Shown one piece after another: positions 35,452-43,338 of a DNA stretch of 64,000 bases. Below the pieces are notes generated by a model. That model was not told the origin of the DNA. It saw only the letters and a list, made by a program, of their open reading frames with translations, and ran no database searches. The stretch covers positions 1,593,001 to 1,657,000 of the forward strand of contig NZ_CP101833.1 of NCBI RefSeq assembly GCF_024498355.1. Reading direction: 5' to 3'. The DNA comes from Bacillus pumilus. GTDB lineage: Bacteria > Bacillota > Bacilli > Bacillales > Bacillaceae. Both the position numbers and the translations under genes were made by a program. Within the stretch, counting starts at the first letter, position 1, and each line of letters starts with the position of its first letter.

Positions 35452-36354
35452 ATGTTGAGCGGTTTAACGGTTGCGGTGATCGGGGGAGATGCAAGGCAGC
35501 TTGAAATCATTCGCAAGCTGTCACAGCAGCATGCCAAAGTGTTTTTGGTCGGATTTGATCAGCTGGATCATGGGTTTATCGGTGCTGAAAAGCTTAAAAT
35601 GTCAGAACTTCCATTTGAACAGGTAGACAGTATGATTCTGCCGGTATCAGGTGCAACAGATGAAGGCGTCGTCGCCACAGTTTTCTCAAATGAGCAGGTC
35701 GTGCTGGAAGCAGAATATTTAGAAAGAACTCCAGCACATTGTACCTTGTACTCAGGTATTTCTAATACGTACTTAGACAATCTGGCAAAGCAGGTGAACC
35801 GGAAGCTTGTGAAGCTGTTTGAGCGCGATGATATTGCCATATATAACTCTATTCCAACAGTTGAAGGGATTATCATGATGGCCATTCAGCAAACGGACTA
35901 TACGATTCATGGATCACATGTCGCTGTCCTCGGGCTTGGGAGAACAGGGCTCACAATTGCCCGCACATTTCGGGCACTAGGTGCGGATGTGAAAGTAGGT
36001 GCTGCAGATACAGCCCATTTAGCTCGAGCCTTTGAAATGGGACTTGATCCGTTTTCAATGGATCGTTTAAAAGAAGAAGTAACAGATGTTGATATCATCA
36101 TCAATACGATTCCGAGCTTAGTATTAGATTCATCTGTTATCGTCAGTATGACACCGAAGACACTCATTTTGGATATCGCCTCCCGCCCAGGCGGAACAGA
36201 TTTTGACTTTGCGCAAAAGCACGGAGTGAAGGCGCTTCTTGCACCAGGTCTTCCAGGGATTGTAGCACCAAAGACCGCAGGGCAAATCATTGCAAAAGTG
36301 CTTTCCGGGCTCTTATGTGAACTTGCGGAGGAAAAAAGGGGGATGGAATCATGA
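35452..36354 (+). CDS. spoVFA: Dipicolinate synthase subunit A
   Basis: A 300-residue subunit that with SpoVFB turns hydroxy-tetrahydrodipicolinate into dipicolinic acid in the mother cell, for import into the spore core. It starts LTVAVIGGDARQLEIIRKL and has the NAD(P) motif VAVLGLGRTGLTIARTF at about 160-176, then RPGGTDFDFA and APGLPGIVAPKTAGQI, as in the B. subtilis protein. The ATG follows GAAGGTGA. The stop overlaps the spoVFB start by four bases. Confidence 0.96.
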   Translation: MLSGLTVAVIGGDARQLEIIRKLSQQHAKVFLVGFDQLDHGFIGAEKLKMSELPFEQVDSMILPVSGATDEGVVATVFSNEQVVLEAEYLERTPAHCTLYSGISNTYLDNLAKQVNRKLVKLFERDDIAIYNSIPTVEGIIMMAIQQTDYTIHGSHVAVLGLGRTGLTIARTFRALGADVKVGAADTAHLARAFEMGLDPFSMDRLKEEVTDVDIIINTIPSLVLDSSVIVSMTPKTLILDIASRPGGTDFDFAQKHGVKALLAPGLPGIVAPKTAGQIIAKVLSGLLCELAEEKRGMES

Positions 36355-36944
36355 CAACATTAAGAGGGAAAAGAATCGGCTTTGGTTTAACAGGTTCCCA
36401 CTGTACGTATGAAGCCGTTTTTCCGCAAATTGAAGCACTTGTGAAAGAAGGGGCAGAGGTGCGTCCTGTGGTGTCGTATACGGTGCAAAGCACGAATACA
36501 AGATTTGGAGAAGGAGCCGACTGGATTGAGCGGATTGAGAAACTGACGGGATTTCAAGCGATTGACTCTATCGTAAAAGCAGAGCCGCTCGGACCTAAGC
36601 TTCCACTCGATTGTATGGTCATTGCACCTTTAACAGGAAACTCCATGGCGAAATTCGCAAATGCCATGACAGACAGTCCTGTTTTAATGGCTGCAAAAGC
36701 AACCATTCGAAATCATCGTCCCGTCGTTCTAGGCATCTCGACAAACGATGCATTAGGCTTAAATGGTACAAATCTCATGAGGCTGATGTCGACAAAGAAC
36801 ATTTTCTTTATTCCATTTGGCCAAGATGATCCATTCAAAAAACCGACATCTATGGTAGCGAATATGGACCTTCTTTCTCAAACAGTAGAAGAGGCGCTTC
36901 AGCATAGACAAATTCAGCCGATTTTAATTGGACCAAACGATTAA
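36351..36944 (+). CDS. spoVFB: Dipicolinate synthase subunit B (flavoprotein-like)
   Basis: A 197-residue protein of the flavoprotein (UbiX/Dfp-like) fold. It has RIGFGLTGSHCTYEAVFPQI at the N-terminus, APLTGNSMAKFANAMTD around 90 and LNGTNLMRLMSTKNIFFIPFGQDDP. It is the second subunit of dipicolinate synthase and overlaps spoVFA as ATGA, giving coupled 1:1 synthesis. About 140 bases separate it from asd, with a vegetative-type promoter between. Confidence 0.95.
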   Translation: MTTLRGKRIGFGLTGSHCTYEAVFPQIEALVKEGAEVRPVVSYTVQSTNTRFGEGADWIERIEKLTGFQAIDSIVKAEPLGPKLPLDCMVIAPLTGNSMAKFANAMTDSPVLMAAKATIRNHRPVVLGISTNDALGLNGTNLMRLMSTKNIFFIPFGQDDPFKKPTSMVANMDLLSQTVEEALQHRQIQPILIGPND

Positions 36945-36984
36945 TAGATTCACTAGAAAATCATGAAAGATTCAAAAAAGATGC

Positions 36985-37012
36985 TTCAAGCCTTGCTTTT
37001 CTATGGTAAAAT
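36985..37012 (+). promoter_or_regulatory. Candidate sigma-A promoter of asd
   Basis: TTCAAG (36985-36990), a 16-base spacer and TAAAAT (37007-37012), about 70 bases before asd. It would allow asd-dapG-dapA expression during growth, independent of the sporulation promoter of spoVFA. Confidence 0.45.
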
Positions 37013-37083
37013 AAAATGTAAAAAGTCATAGGATGGCCATCCGAAAGAAAAGAATCATGGATGGGTCGGAAGGAGTTTTACTG

Positions 37084-38103
37084 ATGGGAAGAGGATTGCA
37101 TGTAGCTGTAGTTGGAGCGACTGGAGCTGTCGGTCAACAAATGTTAAAAACACTAGCTGACAGAGATTTTGAAATGGATACACTTACTCTACTATCCTCA
37201 AAACGTTCCGCGGGAACAAAAGTGACATTCAGAGGTCAAGAGTATACCGTTCAAGAAGCAACACCTGAAAGCTTTGAAGGGGTCAACATTGCACTATTCA
37301 GTGCTGGAGGAAATGTTTCCAAGGCGCTAGCTCCTGAAGCAGTCAAACGAGGTGCGATTGTTGTAGACAACACAAGTGCTTTTCGTATGGACGAAAATAT
37401 CCCTCTTGTCGTACCAGAGGTAAACGAAAAAGATTTGCATGACCATCAAGGGATCATTGCAAACCCTAACTGTTCAACTATTCAAATGGTGGCGGCATTA
37501 GAACCGCTTCGTCAGGCGTATGGAATGAAAAAAGTCATTGTGTCCACATACCAGGCAGTATCAGGTGCAGGACATGAAGCAATTGACGAACTATACAGCC
37601 AGACGCAAGCCATTTTAAATAAAGAAGATGTAACACCAGAAGTCATGCCTTATCAAATTGCATTTAATGCGATTCCGCAAATTGATAAATTCCAAGACAA
37701 TGGCTATACATTTGAAGAAATGAAAATGATCAACGAAACGAAAAAAATTATGCATATGCCAGAGCTAGAAGTAGCGGCAACATGTGTGAGACTTCCAATT
37801 GAAACGGGACATTCAGAATCTGTTTACGTTGAACTAGAATCAAATGACGCAACGGTTGATGACATCAAGTCAATTCTAAAAGATGCACCAGGTATTACAT
37901 TGCAAGATGATCCATCTCAGCAAATTTATCCAATGCCTGCAGATGCTGTTGGAAAAAATGACGTATTTGTCGGCCGCATTCGGAAAGATTTGGACCGTCC
38001 AAACGGGTTCCATTTGTGGATTGTATCTGATAACCTGCTGAAAGGCGCTGCATGGAACTCAGTTCAAATTGCAGAAAGCTTAAAAGCATTAAAATTAGTT
38101 TAA
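37084..38103 (+). CDS. asd: Aspartate-semialdehyde dehydrogenase
   Basis: A 339-residue enzyme reducing aspartyl phosphate to aspartate semialdehyde, the branch point for lysine, threonine, methionine and dipicolinate. NADP motif VVGATGAVGQQM, catalytic cysteine in NPNCSTIQM, substrate-binding His in GHSESVYVE. Compared with the B. subtilis sequence as I remember it, about seven residues are missing after ILNKEDVTPEVMP, where B. subtilis has VKGDKKH; this is a surface loop and should not affect activity. The ATG at 37084 is eight bases from AAGGAG; an upstream in-frame start lacks a site. Confidence 0.95.
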   Translation: MGRGLHVAVVGATGAVGQQMLKTLADRDFEMDTLTLLSSKRSAGTKVTFRGQEYTVQEATPESFEGVNIALFSAGGNVSKALAPEAVKRGAIVVDNTSAFRMDENIPLVVPEVNEKDLHDHQGIIANPNCSTIQMVAALEPLRQAYGMKKVIVSTYQAVSGAGHEAIDELYSQTQAILNKEDVTPEVMPYQIAFNAIPQIDKFQDNGYTFEEMKMINETKKIMHMPELEVAATCVRLPIETGHSESVYVELESNDATVDDIKSILKDAPGITLQDDPSQQIYPMPADAVGKNDVFVGRIRKDLDRPNGFHLWIVSDNLLKGAAWNSVQIAESLKALKLV

Positions 38104-38122
38104 CATTCAATGGATGATGAGG

Positions 38123-38172
38123 ACGAACAGAAGAGAGTTAGGCATCTTTCGCCTGCTCTCTTCTGTTACGTC
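38123..38172 (+). promoter_or_regulatory. Long hairpin between asd and dapG
   Basis: GACG-A-ACAGAAGAGAG on the left pairs with CTCTCTTCTGT-TA-CGTC on the right around an inner AGGC/GCCT stem. There is no T run after it, so it is not a standard terminator. It may be a processing or stability element within the asd-dapG-dapA message. Confidence 0.5.
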
Positions 38173-38195
38173 AGAATGAACTTGGAGTGAAAACA

Positions 38196-39410
38196 GTGAA
38201 AATAATTGTCCAAAAATTTGGCGGTACATCTGTCAAAGATGATCAAGGTAGAAAAAGGGCACTTGCACATATCTTATCTGCGAAAGAGAAAGGCTATAAA
38301 TCGGTTGTAGTCGTTTCTGCAATGGGACGAAAAGGCGATCCTTATGCGACAGATACGCTGCTTGGATTGCTTTATGGCAGCGTGCAGCACATGACAAACA
38401 GAGAAAAAGACCTGCTCGTTTCTTGCGGAGAAAATATTTCAGCTGTTGTGTTTTCAAGTATGCTGAATGAAAACGGGCTAAAGGCTGTAGCGATGACAGG
38501 TGCACAGGCAGGCTTTGTGACAGATCAAGAGCATACGAATGCGAAAATTATTGACATGAAATGTGAACGTCTTGAAGCGGCACTTTCTGAGCATGATGTT
38601 GTCGTTGTCGCTGGGTTCCAGGGAGCCGCGAAAAATGGAGACGTGACAACGATTGGACGAGGCGGCAGTGATACGTCAGCAGCTGCTTTAGGCGCTGCAT
38701 TGCAGGCAGACTTTATCGATATCTTTACAGATGTAGAAGGGGTTATGACAGCAGATCCCCGCATCGTAAAAAATGCAAAACCACTGAGAGTCGTGACATA
38801 TACTGAAATTTGCAACCTCGCATATCAAGGGGCGAAAGTTATTCACCCGAGGGCTGTTGAAATTGCCATGCAAGCAAAAGTACCAATGAGGGTCCGCTCA
38901 ACATACTCTGATGATGAGGGCACACTTGTGACGTCACACTACTCAGATAAAATGAGTCATGATGTGTATGACCGCCTCATTACGGGTATTGCACATGTCA
39001 ATGATGTGACGCAAATCAAAGTCCCGGCGAAAGAAGGGCAATACAGCGTACAAACAGAGGTCTTCAAAGCAATGGCAAACGCACAAATCAGTGTCGATTT
39101 CTTCAACATTACACCGAGTGAAATTGTGTATACAGTGACAGGTGGAATGACTGAAAAGGCAACGTCGATCCTAAAAGACCTCGGCTATACACCTGTTGTG
39201 ACAACAAATTGCGCGAAAGTATCAGCTGTTGGAGCAGGCATCATGGGTGTACCAGGTGTCACATCTAAAATTGTATCGGCTCTATCAGAGCAAAACATTC
39301 CGATTTTACAATCAGCAGACAGTCATACGACCATTTGGGTGCTAGTGCACGAAGAAAACATGAGAGCGGCTGTCAATGCCCTGCATGAAGTGTTTGAACT
39401 TTCAAGATAA
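38196..39410 (+). CDS. dapG: Aspartokinase I (diaminopimelate-sensitive)
   Basis: A 404-residue aspartokinase. The kinase domain runs from IIVQKFGGTSVKDD to about 245 (GRGGSDTSAAALGAAL, TDVEGVMTADPR). Two ACT domains follow (about 260-400, with QISVDFFNITPS and VGAGIMGVPGVTSKIVSAL). It phosphorylates aspartate as the first step of the pathway; the B. subtilis enzyme is feedback-inhibited by meso-diaminopimelate. The start is the GTG at 38196 (TTGGAGTG upstream), matching the B. subtilis N-terminus, rather than the in-frame GTG nine bases earlier. Confidence 0.95.
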   Translation: MKIIVQKFGGTSVKDDQGRKRALAHILSAKEKGYKSVVVVSAMGRKGDPYATDTLLGLLYGSVQHMTNREKDLLVSCGENISAVVFSSMLNENGLKAVAMTGAQAGFVTDQEHTNAKIIDMKCERLEAALSEHDVVVVAGFQGAAKNGDVTTIGRGGSDTSAAALGAALQADFIDIFTDVEGVMTADPRIVKNAKPLRVVTYTEICNLAYQGAKVIHPRAVEIAMQAKVPMRVRSTYSDDEGTLVTSHYSDKMSHDVYDRLITGIAHVNDVTQIKVPAKEGQYSVQTEVFKAMANAQISVDFFNITPSEIVYTVTGGMTEKATSILKDLGYTPVVTTNCAKVSAVGAGIMGVPGVTSKIVSALSEQNIPILQSADSHTTIWVLVHEENMRAAVNALHEVFELSR

Positions 39411-39440
39411 ATGTGATTGAATCATGATGAGGTGAAAAAA

Positions 39441-40307
39441 ATGAATTTCGGAAATATCGCAACAGCTATGATTACACCTTTTGATAAAAAGGGCAACATT
39501 GATTTCCAAAAGTTATCAATTCTCATTGATTACTTGTTAAAAAACGGCAGTGACTCTTTAGTCGTTGCAGGTACAACAGGCGAATCGCCAACTTTATCGA
39601 CTGAAGAAAAGGTCGCTCTTTTTCAGCAATCGGTGAAATTAGCAAATGGTCGTTGTAAAATCATTGCAGGAACAGGCAGTAATAACACAAATGCGTCTAT
39701 TAAACTAACGAAAAAAGCAGAAGAAGCGGGCGTTGATGCAGTGATGCTTGTCGTACCTTACTACAACAAGCCATCACAGGAAGGCATGTATGCACACTTT
39801 AAAGCAATTGCCGAGTCTACATCTCTTCCTGTCATGCTTTACAATGTACCAGGAAGAACGGTTGCTTCATTAGCACCAGAAACAACGATTAAGCTAGCAC
39901 AAATACCAAATATTGTCGCGATCAAAGAAGCAAGCGGCGATCTAGATGCCATGACAAAAATCATTGCAGAGACGCCAGAAGACTTCGACGTATATTCAGG
40001 TGACGACAGCTTAACACTTCCTGCTGTAGCTGTTGGTGCAACAGGAGTCGTCTCTGTGGCGTCTCATATCGTAGGACTTGATATGCAGCAAATGCTTAAA
40101 AGCTATGCTTCAGGTCAAACAGCCAATGCAGCATTGATCCATCAAAAGCTGCTTCCAATCATGAAACAGCTTTTCTCAGCGCCAAATCCAACGCCTGTCA
40201 AAACAGCCCTTCAGCTGAAAGGACTAGATGTCGGATCTGTTCGTCTCCCGCTTTTGCCTTTGTCAGAAGAAGAGAGACTGGATTTGAGCGGCGTATTAAA
40301 TAGCTGA
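39441..40307 (+). CDS. dapA: 4-hydroxy-tetrahydrodipicolinate synthase
   Basis: A 288-residue class I aldolase-type enzyme joining pyruvate and aspartate semialdehyde. It has AGTTGESPTLSTEEK (substrate loop), YYNKPSQEGMY, LYNVPGRT (catalytic Tyr) and VAIKEASGD, where the lysine forms the Schiff base. Its product feeds both lysine/peptidoglycan synthesis and, through SpoVFAB, dipicolinate. The ATG at 39441 follows GAGGTGA; the frame is open about 24 bases upstream, without a site. A terminator follows. Confidence 0.96.
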   Translation: MNFGNIATAMITPFDKKGNIDFQKLSILIDYLLKNGSDSLVVAGTTGESPTLSTEEKVALFQQSVKLANGRCKIIAGTGSNNTNASIKLTKKAEEAGVDAVMLVVPYYNKPSQEGMYAHFKAIAESTSLPVMLYNVPGRTVASLAPETTIKLAQIPNIVAIKEASGDLDAMTKIIAETPEDFDVYSGDDSLTLPAVAVGATGVVSVASHIVGLDMQQMLKSYASGQTANAALIHQKLLPIMKQLFSAPNPTPVKTALQLKGLDVGSVRLPLLPLSEEERLDLSGVLNS

Positions 40308-40325
40308 TCAAAACAAATAATTTCG

Positions 40326-40370
40326 TAAGCGGTCATTCTCAGATGCCCCTGAGTATGACCGTTTTTTATA
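40326..40370 (+). terminator. Terminator after dapA
   Basis: A long imperfect stem (GCGGTCATTCTCAG / CTGAGTATGACCGT) followed by TTTTT. It closes the spoVF-asd-dapG-dapA operon. Confidence 0.85.
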
Positions 40371-40402
40371 CATAAACACTTTCTTAAAATGTGACTTCAT
40401 CT

Positions 40403-40431
40403 TGTTTTCTAAAATTAGATTCAGTTATAAT
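40403..40431 (+). promoter_or_regulatory. Sigma-A promoter of rnjB
   Basis: TTGTTT (40403-40408), a 17-base spacer and TATAAT (40426-40431), about 48 bases before the start codon. Confidence 0.7.
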
Positions 40432-40478
40432 AGCATTAAGCGATGATGGACGGGCTTGAGACTAGGAGGATAAGAATT

Positions 40479-42146
40479 TTGAAAAAGAAAAATACAGAGA
40501 ACGTAAGAATTATTGCACTGGGAGGCGTTGGAGAAATCGGGAAAAACTTATATGTCATTGAAATTGATTCAGACATATATGTTGTAGATGCAGGTTTAAT
40601 GCATCCAGAAAACGAAATGCTGGGCATTGACGTGGTTATTCCTGATATCTCTTATTTAACTGAACGAGCTGATCGGGTGAAAGCAATTTTTCTTACCCAC
40701 GGACATGATGAGGCAATCGGAGGCGTATTCCATGCCTTGAGTAAATTGTCTGTACCAGTCTACGGAACGAAGCTGACCCTTGCGTTACTTCGAGAAAAAT
40801 TAAAGCAATATGGCTTCAATCAAAAAGCTGATTTGCGCGAGGTACATGCGAAATCGGTCATTACATTTGAAACAACAAAAGTATCATTCTTTAGAACGAA
40901 TCATAGTATTCCTGATTCGGTCGGGATCAGCTTCAAAACCTCTCTTGGTTCAATCGTATGCACAGGTGATTTTAAATTTGATCAAACCCCAGCGCTTAAC
41001 CAAGCCTGTGACATCGGAGAGATTGCGAAAATTGGAAACAATGGCGTTTTAGCACTTCTTTCAGATAGTGTGAATGCTGAAAAACCAGGCTATACACCGT
41101 CTGAGGCGATCGTCCAAGATGAAATCTCAAATGCGATGTACAATGCTGAGAATCGTGTGATAGTCGCTGTATCTTCATCAAATATTAACCGTGTACAGCA
41201 GATCATTAATGCAACCATTCAAAATGGCCGTAAGCTTGCAGTAGCAGGAAAGAATATGATGACAACTCTTCAGCTGGCAATCAAGCTTGGTTATGTCACA
41301 GCAGACGAAGAATTATTTGTGCCAGTTCAAGAAGTGAAGAAAATGGCGAAAAACGATGTGGTCATTCTGACGGCTGGAAGCCATGGAGAGCCTCTTGCTG
41401 CTTTAACAAAAATGGCCAAACAAAATCACAAACAGCTTCATATTGAAAAAGGTGATACCGTTGTGATTGCGTCTACACCTCTTCCTGGACAAGAACTCAC
41501 GTATTCAAAAACAGTTGATTTCCTCACAAGAAGCGGAGCACAGGTCATTTTTGCTCAAAAGCGTGTACATGTATCTGGACATGGCTGTCAAGAAGAGTTA
41601 AAACTGATGCTGAACTTACTAAAGCCAAAGTATTTAATTCCAGTGAATGGCGAATATCGTATGCAAAAAGCACATTCTCGTATTGCTGAAGAAGTGGGAA
41701 TGAAACGCAGTGACATTTTCTTGATTGATAAAGGGGATGTTGTTGAATTCAGAGGACAGAACGTAAAGATCGGCGAAAAAGTTCACCAAGGTAACATTTT
41801 GATTGATGGTCTTGGCGTTGGAGATATCGGTAACATTGTTTTACGCGATAGACGCCTACTGTCTCAAGATGGGATCTTAATTGTGGTCATTACGCTCGAT
41901 AAACAAAAGAAACAATTAATTTCTGGACCTGAAATCATCACAAGAGGATTTGTTTATGTAAGAGAATCCGAAGAGCTGATTGTGAAAGCAACAGAGATGG
42001 TAAAAGGAATTGTCAAAGAGCAAACGGAAAACTCTATTGTTGAATGGTCAACACTGAAACAATCCATGCGCGATGTATTAAATCAATTCCTATATGAAAA
42101 AACAAAACGTAAGCCGATGATCATTCCAATTATTATGGAAGTGTGA
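40479..42146 (+). CDS. rnjB: Ribonuclease J2
   Basis: A 555-residue metallo-beta-lactamase/beta-CASP ribonuclease, the partner of RNase J1 in mRNA and rRNA processing. It starts KKKNTENVRIIALGGVGEIGKN. The zinc motif reads LTHGHDEAIGG instead of the HxHxDH of J1; this weakening is typical of J2, which has low activity alone. A beta-CASP region and a C-terminal domain ending KRKPMIIPIIMEV follow. The TTG at 40479 follows AGGAGGATAAG; the longer in-frame start has no site. Confidence 0.95.
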   Translation: MKKKNTENVRIIALGGVGEIGKNLYVIEIDSDIYVVDAGLMHPENEMLGIDVVIPDISYLTERADRVKAIFLTHGHDEAIGGVFHALSKLSVPVYGTKLTLALLREKLKQYGFNQKADLREVHAKSVITFETTKVSFFRTNHSIPDSVGISFKTSLGSIVCTGDFKFDQTPALNQACDIGEIAKIGNNGVLALLSDSVNAEKPGYTPSEAIVQDEISNAMYNAENRVIVAVSSSNINRVQQIINATIQNGRKLAVAGKNMMTTLQLAIKLGYVTADEELFVPVQEVKKMAKNDVVILTAGSHGEPLAALTKMAKQNHKQLHIEKGDTVVIASTPLPGQELTYSKTVDFLTRSGAQVIFAQKRVHVSGHGCQEELKLMLNLLKPKYLIPVNGEYRMQKAHSRIAEEVGMKRSDIFLIDKGDVVEFRGQNVKIGEKVHQGNILIDGLGVGDIGNIVLRDRRLLSQDGILIVVITLDKQKKQLISGPEIITRGFVYVRESEELIVKATEMVKGIVKEQTENSIVEWSTLKQSMRDVLNQFLYEKTKRKPMIIPIIMEV

Positions 42147-42148
42147 TG

Positions 42149-42186
42149 AGAAAGCCCAAGGAGCCCAAGCTCTTTGGGCTTTTTTG
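42149..42186 (+). terminator. Terminator after rnjB
   Basis: The stem AAAGCCCAAGGAG / CTCTTTGGGCTTT (one imperfection) with a short loop and six T. Confidence 0.88.
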
Positions 42187-42266
42187 ATGTGGCGTTAGGA
42201 ATGCGGATGGAATACGACCTTCTTGTTCATAATAGGAAGAGAGTTTTTAGGAAAGGATGGAGACAA

Positions 42267-42995
42267 ATGGACGAAAAGAATGAACAGCAGCCTGAGCGAA
42301 AGCCAGAAGAAAAAGATAGCATTATGAGCAAAATACAGCAGCTTGGTGAAACAGCAGTACCGCAGTTGCCACAGGATACAAATATACATTGCCTCACCAT
42401 TATTGGACAAATTGAAGGTCACATGCAGCTTCCTCCACAAAATAAAACAACCAAATACGAACATGTCATTCCGCAAATCGTAGCAGTTGAACAAAACCCA
42501 AAAATCGAAGGGCTTTTAATCATCTTAAACACAGTGGGCGGCGATGTAGAAGCGGGTCTAGCCATTGCAGAAATGCTGGCGTCACTATCGAAACCGACTG
42601 TATCGATTGTGCTCGGCGGCGGCCACTCAATTGGTGTCCCAATCGCTGTATCGTGTGACTATTCCTATATTGCAGAAACAGCCACTATGACCATTCATCC
42701 TGTGCGTTTAACCGGTCTTGTGATTGGTGTCCCGCAAACCTTTGAATACTTAGATAAAATGCAGGAAAGAGTCATTAATTTTGTCACAAGCCACTCAGAC
42801 ATTACAGAAGAGAAGTTTAAAGAACTCATGTTTTCAAAAGGCAATTTGACAAGAGACATTGGAACAAATGTTGTTGGTCATGAGGCAGCAGAATATGGAC
42901 TCATGAATGAAGTAGGCGGCGTTGGACAGGCGATTAAAAAGTTGAACGAACTCATTGGAGACAAGGCAGCTCAAAATGAGGGGCTGATCCAATGA
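42267..42995 (+). CDS. tepA: TepA, ClpP-class serine protease-like protein
   Basis: A 242-residue ClpP/crotonase-fold protein. [18 protein letters not shown] forms the oxyanion-side loop, [12 protein letters not shown] contains the nucleophile serine, and a His lies in TIHPVRLTG. TepA of B. subtilis was named for a role in translocation of secreted proteins. The N-terminus is a charged tail. The ATG at 42267 (GGAAAGGATGGAG upstream) reproduces the B. subtilis start MDEKNEQ. The stop overlaps the ylzJ start by four bases. Confidence 0.93.
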   Translation: MDEKNEQQPERKPEEKDSIMSKIQQLGETAVPQLPQDTNIHCLTIIGQIEGHMQLPPQNKTTKYEHVIPQIVAVEQNPKIEGLLIILNTVGGDVEAGLAIAEMLASLSKPTVSIVLGGGHSIGVPIAVSCDYSYIAETATMTIHPVRLTGLVIGVPQTFEYLDKMQERVINFVTSHSDITEEKFKELMFSKGNLTRDIGTNVVGHEAAEYGLMNEVGGVGQAIKKLNELIGDKAAQNEGLIQ

Positions 42996-43228
42996 TTTTA
43001 TATACACCTATGCCCTATGAAGCCATTTACGCTGAGGATCAAGGAGACCGCAAACTACAGCAGGTGAACATTCAAGGCGTGCCAGTGATGGTTGAAATGA
43101 AAGAAGATGAAGCAGAAATTGTTCAAGTGATGAGCACCAATCCAATGGACTTTTTGAATCAAGAGCTTGCACCAGGCAAGCGATTGAAGTTACATTTAGG
43201 CACCAATCAAACCGACTCATATGAATGA
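42992..43228 (+). CDS. ylzJ: YlzJ, small conserved Bacillus protein
   Basis: A 78-residue protein, the YlzJ counterpart lying between tepA and spoIIIE as in B. subtilis. Beginning [13 protein letters not shown], it has a beta-rich middle ([27 protein letters not shown]) and the conserved LAPGKRLKL end. No function is known. It is translationally coupled to tepA (ATGA). Confidence 0.85.
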   Translation: MILYTPMPYEAIYAEDQGDRKLQQVNIQGVPVMVEMKEDEAEIVQVMSTNPMDFLNQELAPGKRLKLHLGTNQTDSYE

Positions 43229-43233
43229 TTCTA

Positions 43234-43242
43234 TGCTATAAT
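43234..43242 (+). promoter_or_regulatory. Extended -10 promoter candidate of spoIIIE
   Basis: TGCTATAAT is a perfect -10 with the TGn extension. The -35 region is poor. It lies at the end of ylzJ, about 95 bases before the spoIIIE start. Confidence 0.5.
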
Positions 43243-43338
43243 AAAGGGAAAACTTACAACAAGATGCAGCCAAAACCAGGCTGCTTTCTTTCTGATCTTT
43301 CGGTAGGTTATATTTTCTTTCGTAGTAAGGTGATGAGT

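Noticed and set aside
38104..38195. A lysine riboswitch before dapG.
   Set aside because: The interval is too short and lacks the conserved core; in B. subtilis that riboswitch controls lysC.
42174..42266. An upstream start for tepA.
   Set aside because: It would begin inside the rnjB terminator. The ATG at 42267 has a good site and matches the B. subtilis start.
42267..42995. A prophage ClpP-like protease.
   Set aside because: It is the conserved tepA gene in its normal place, with no phage genes nearby.
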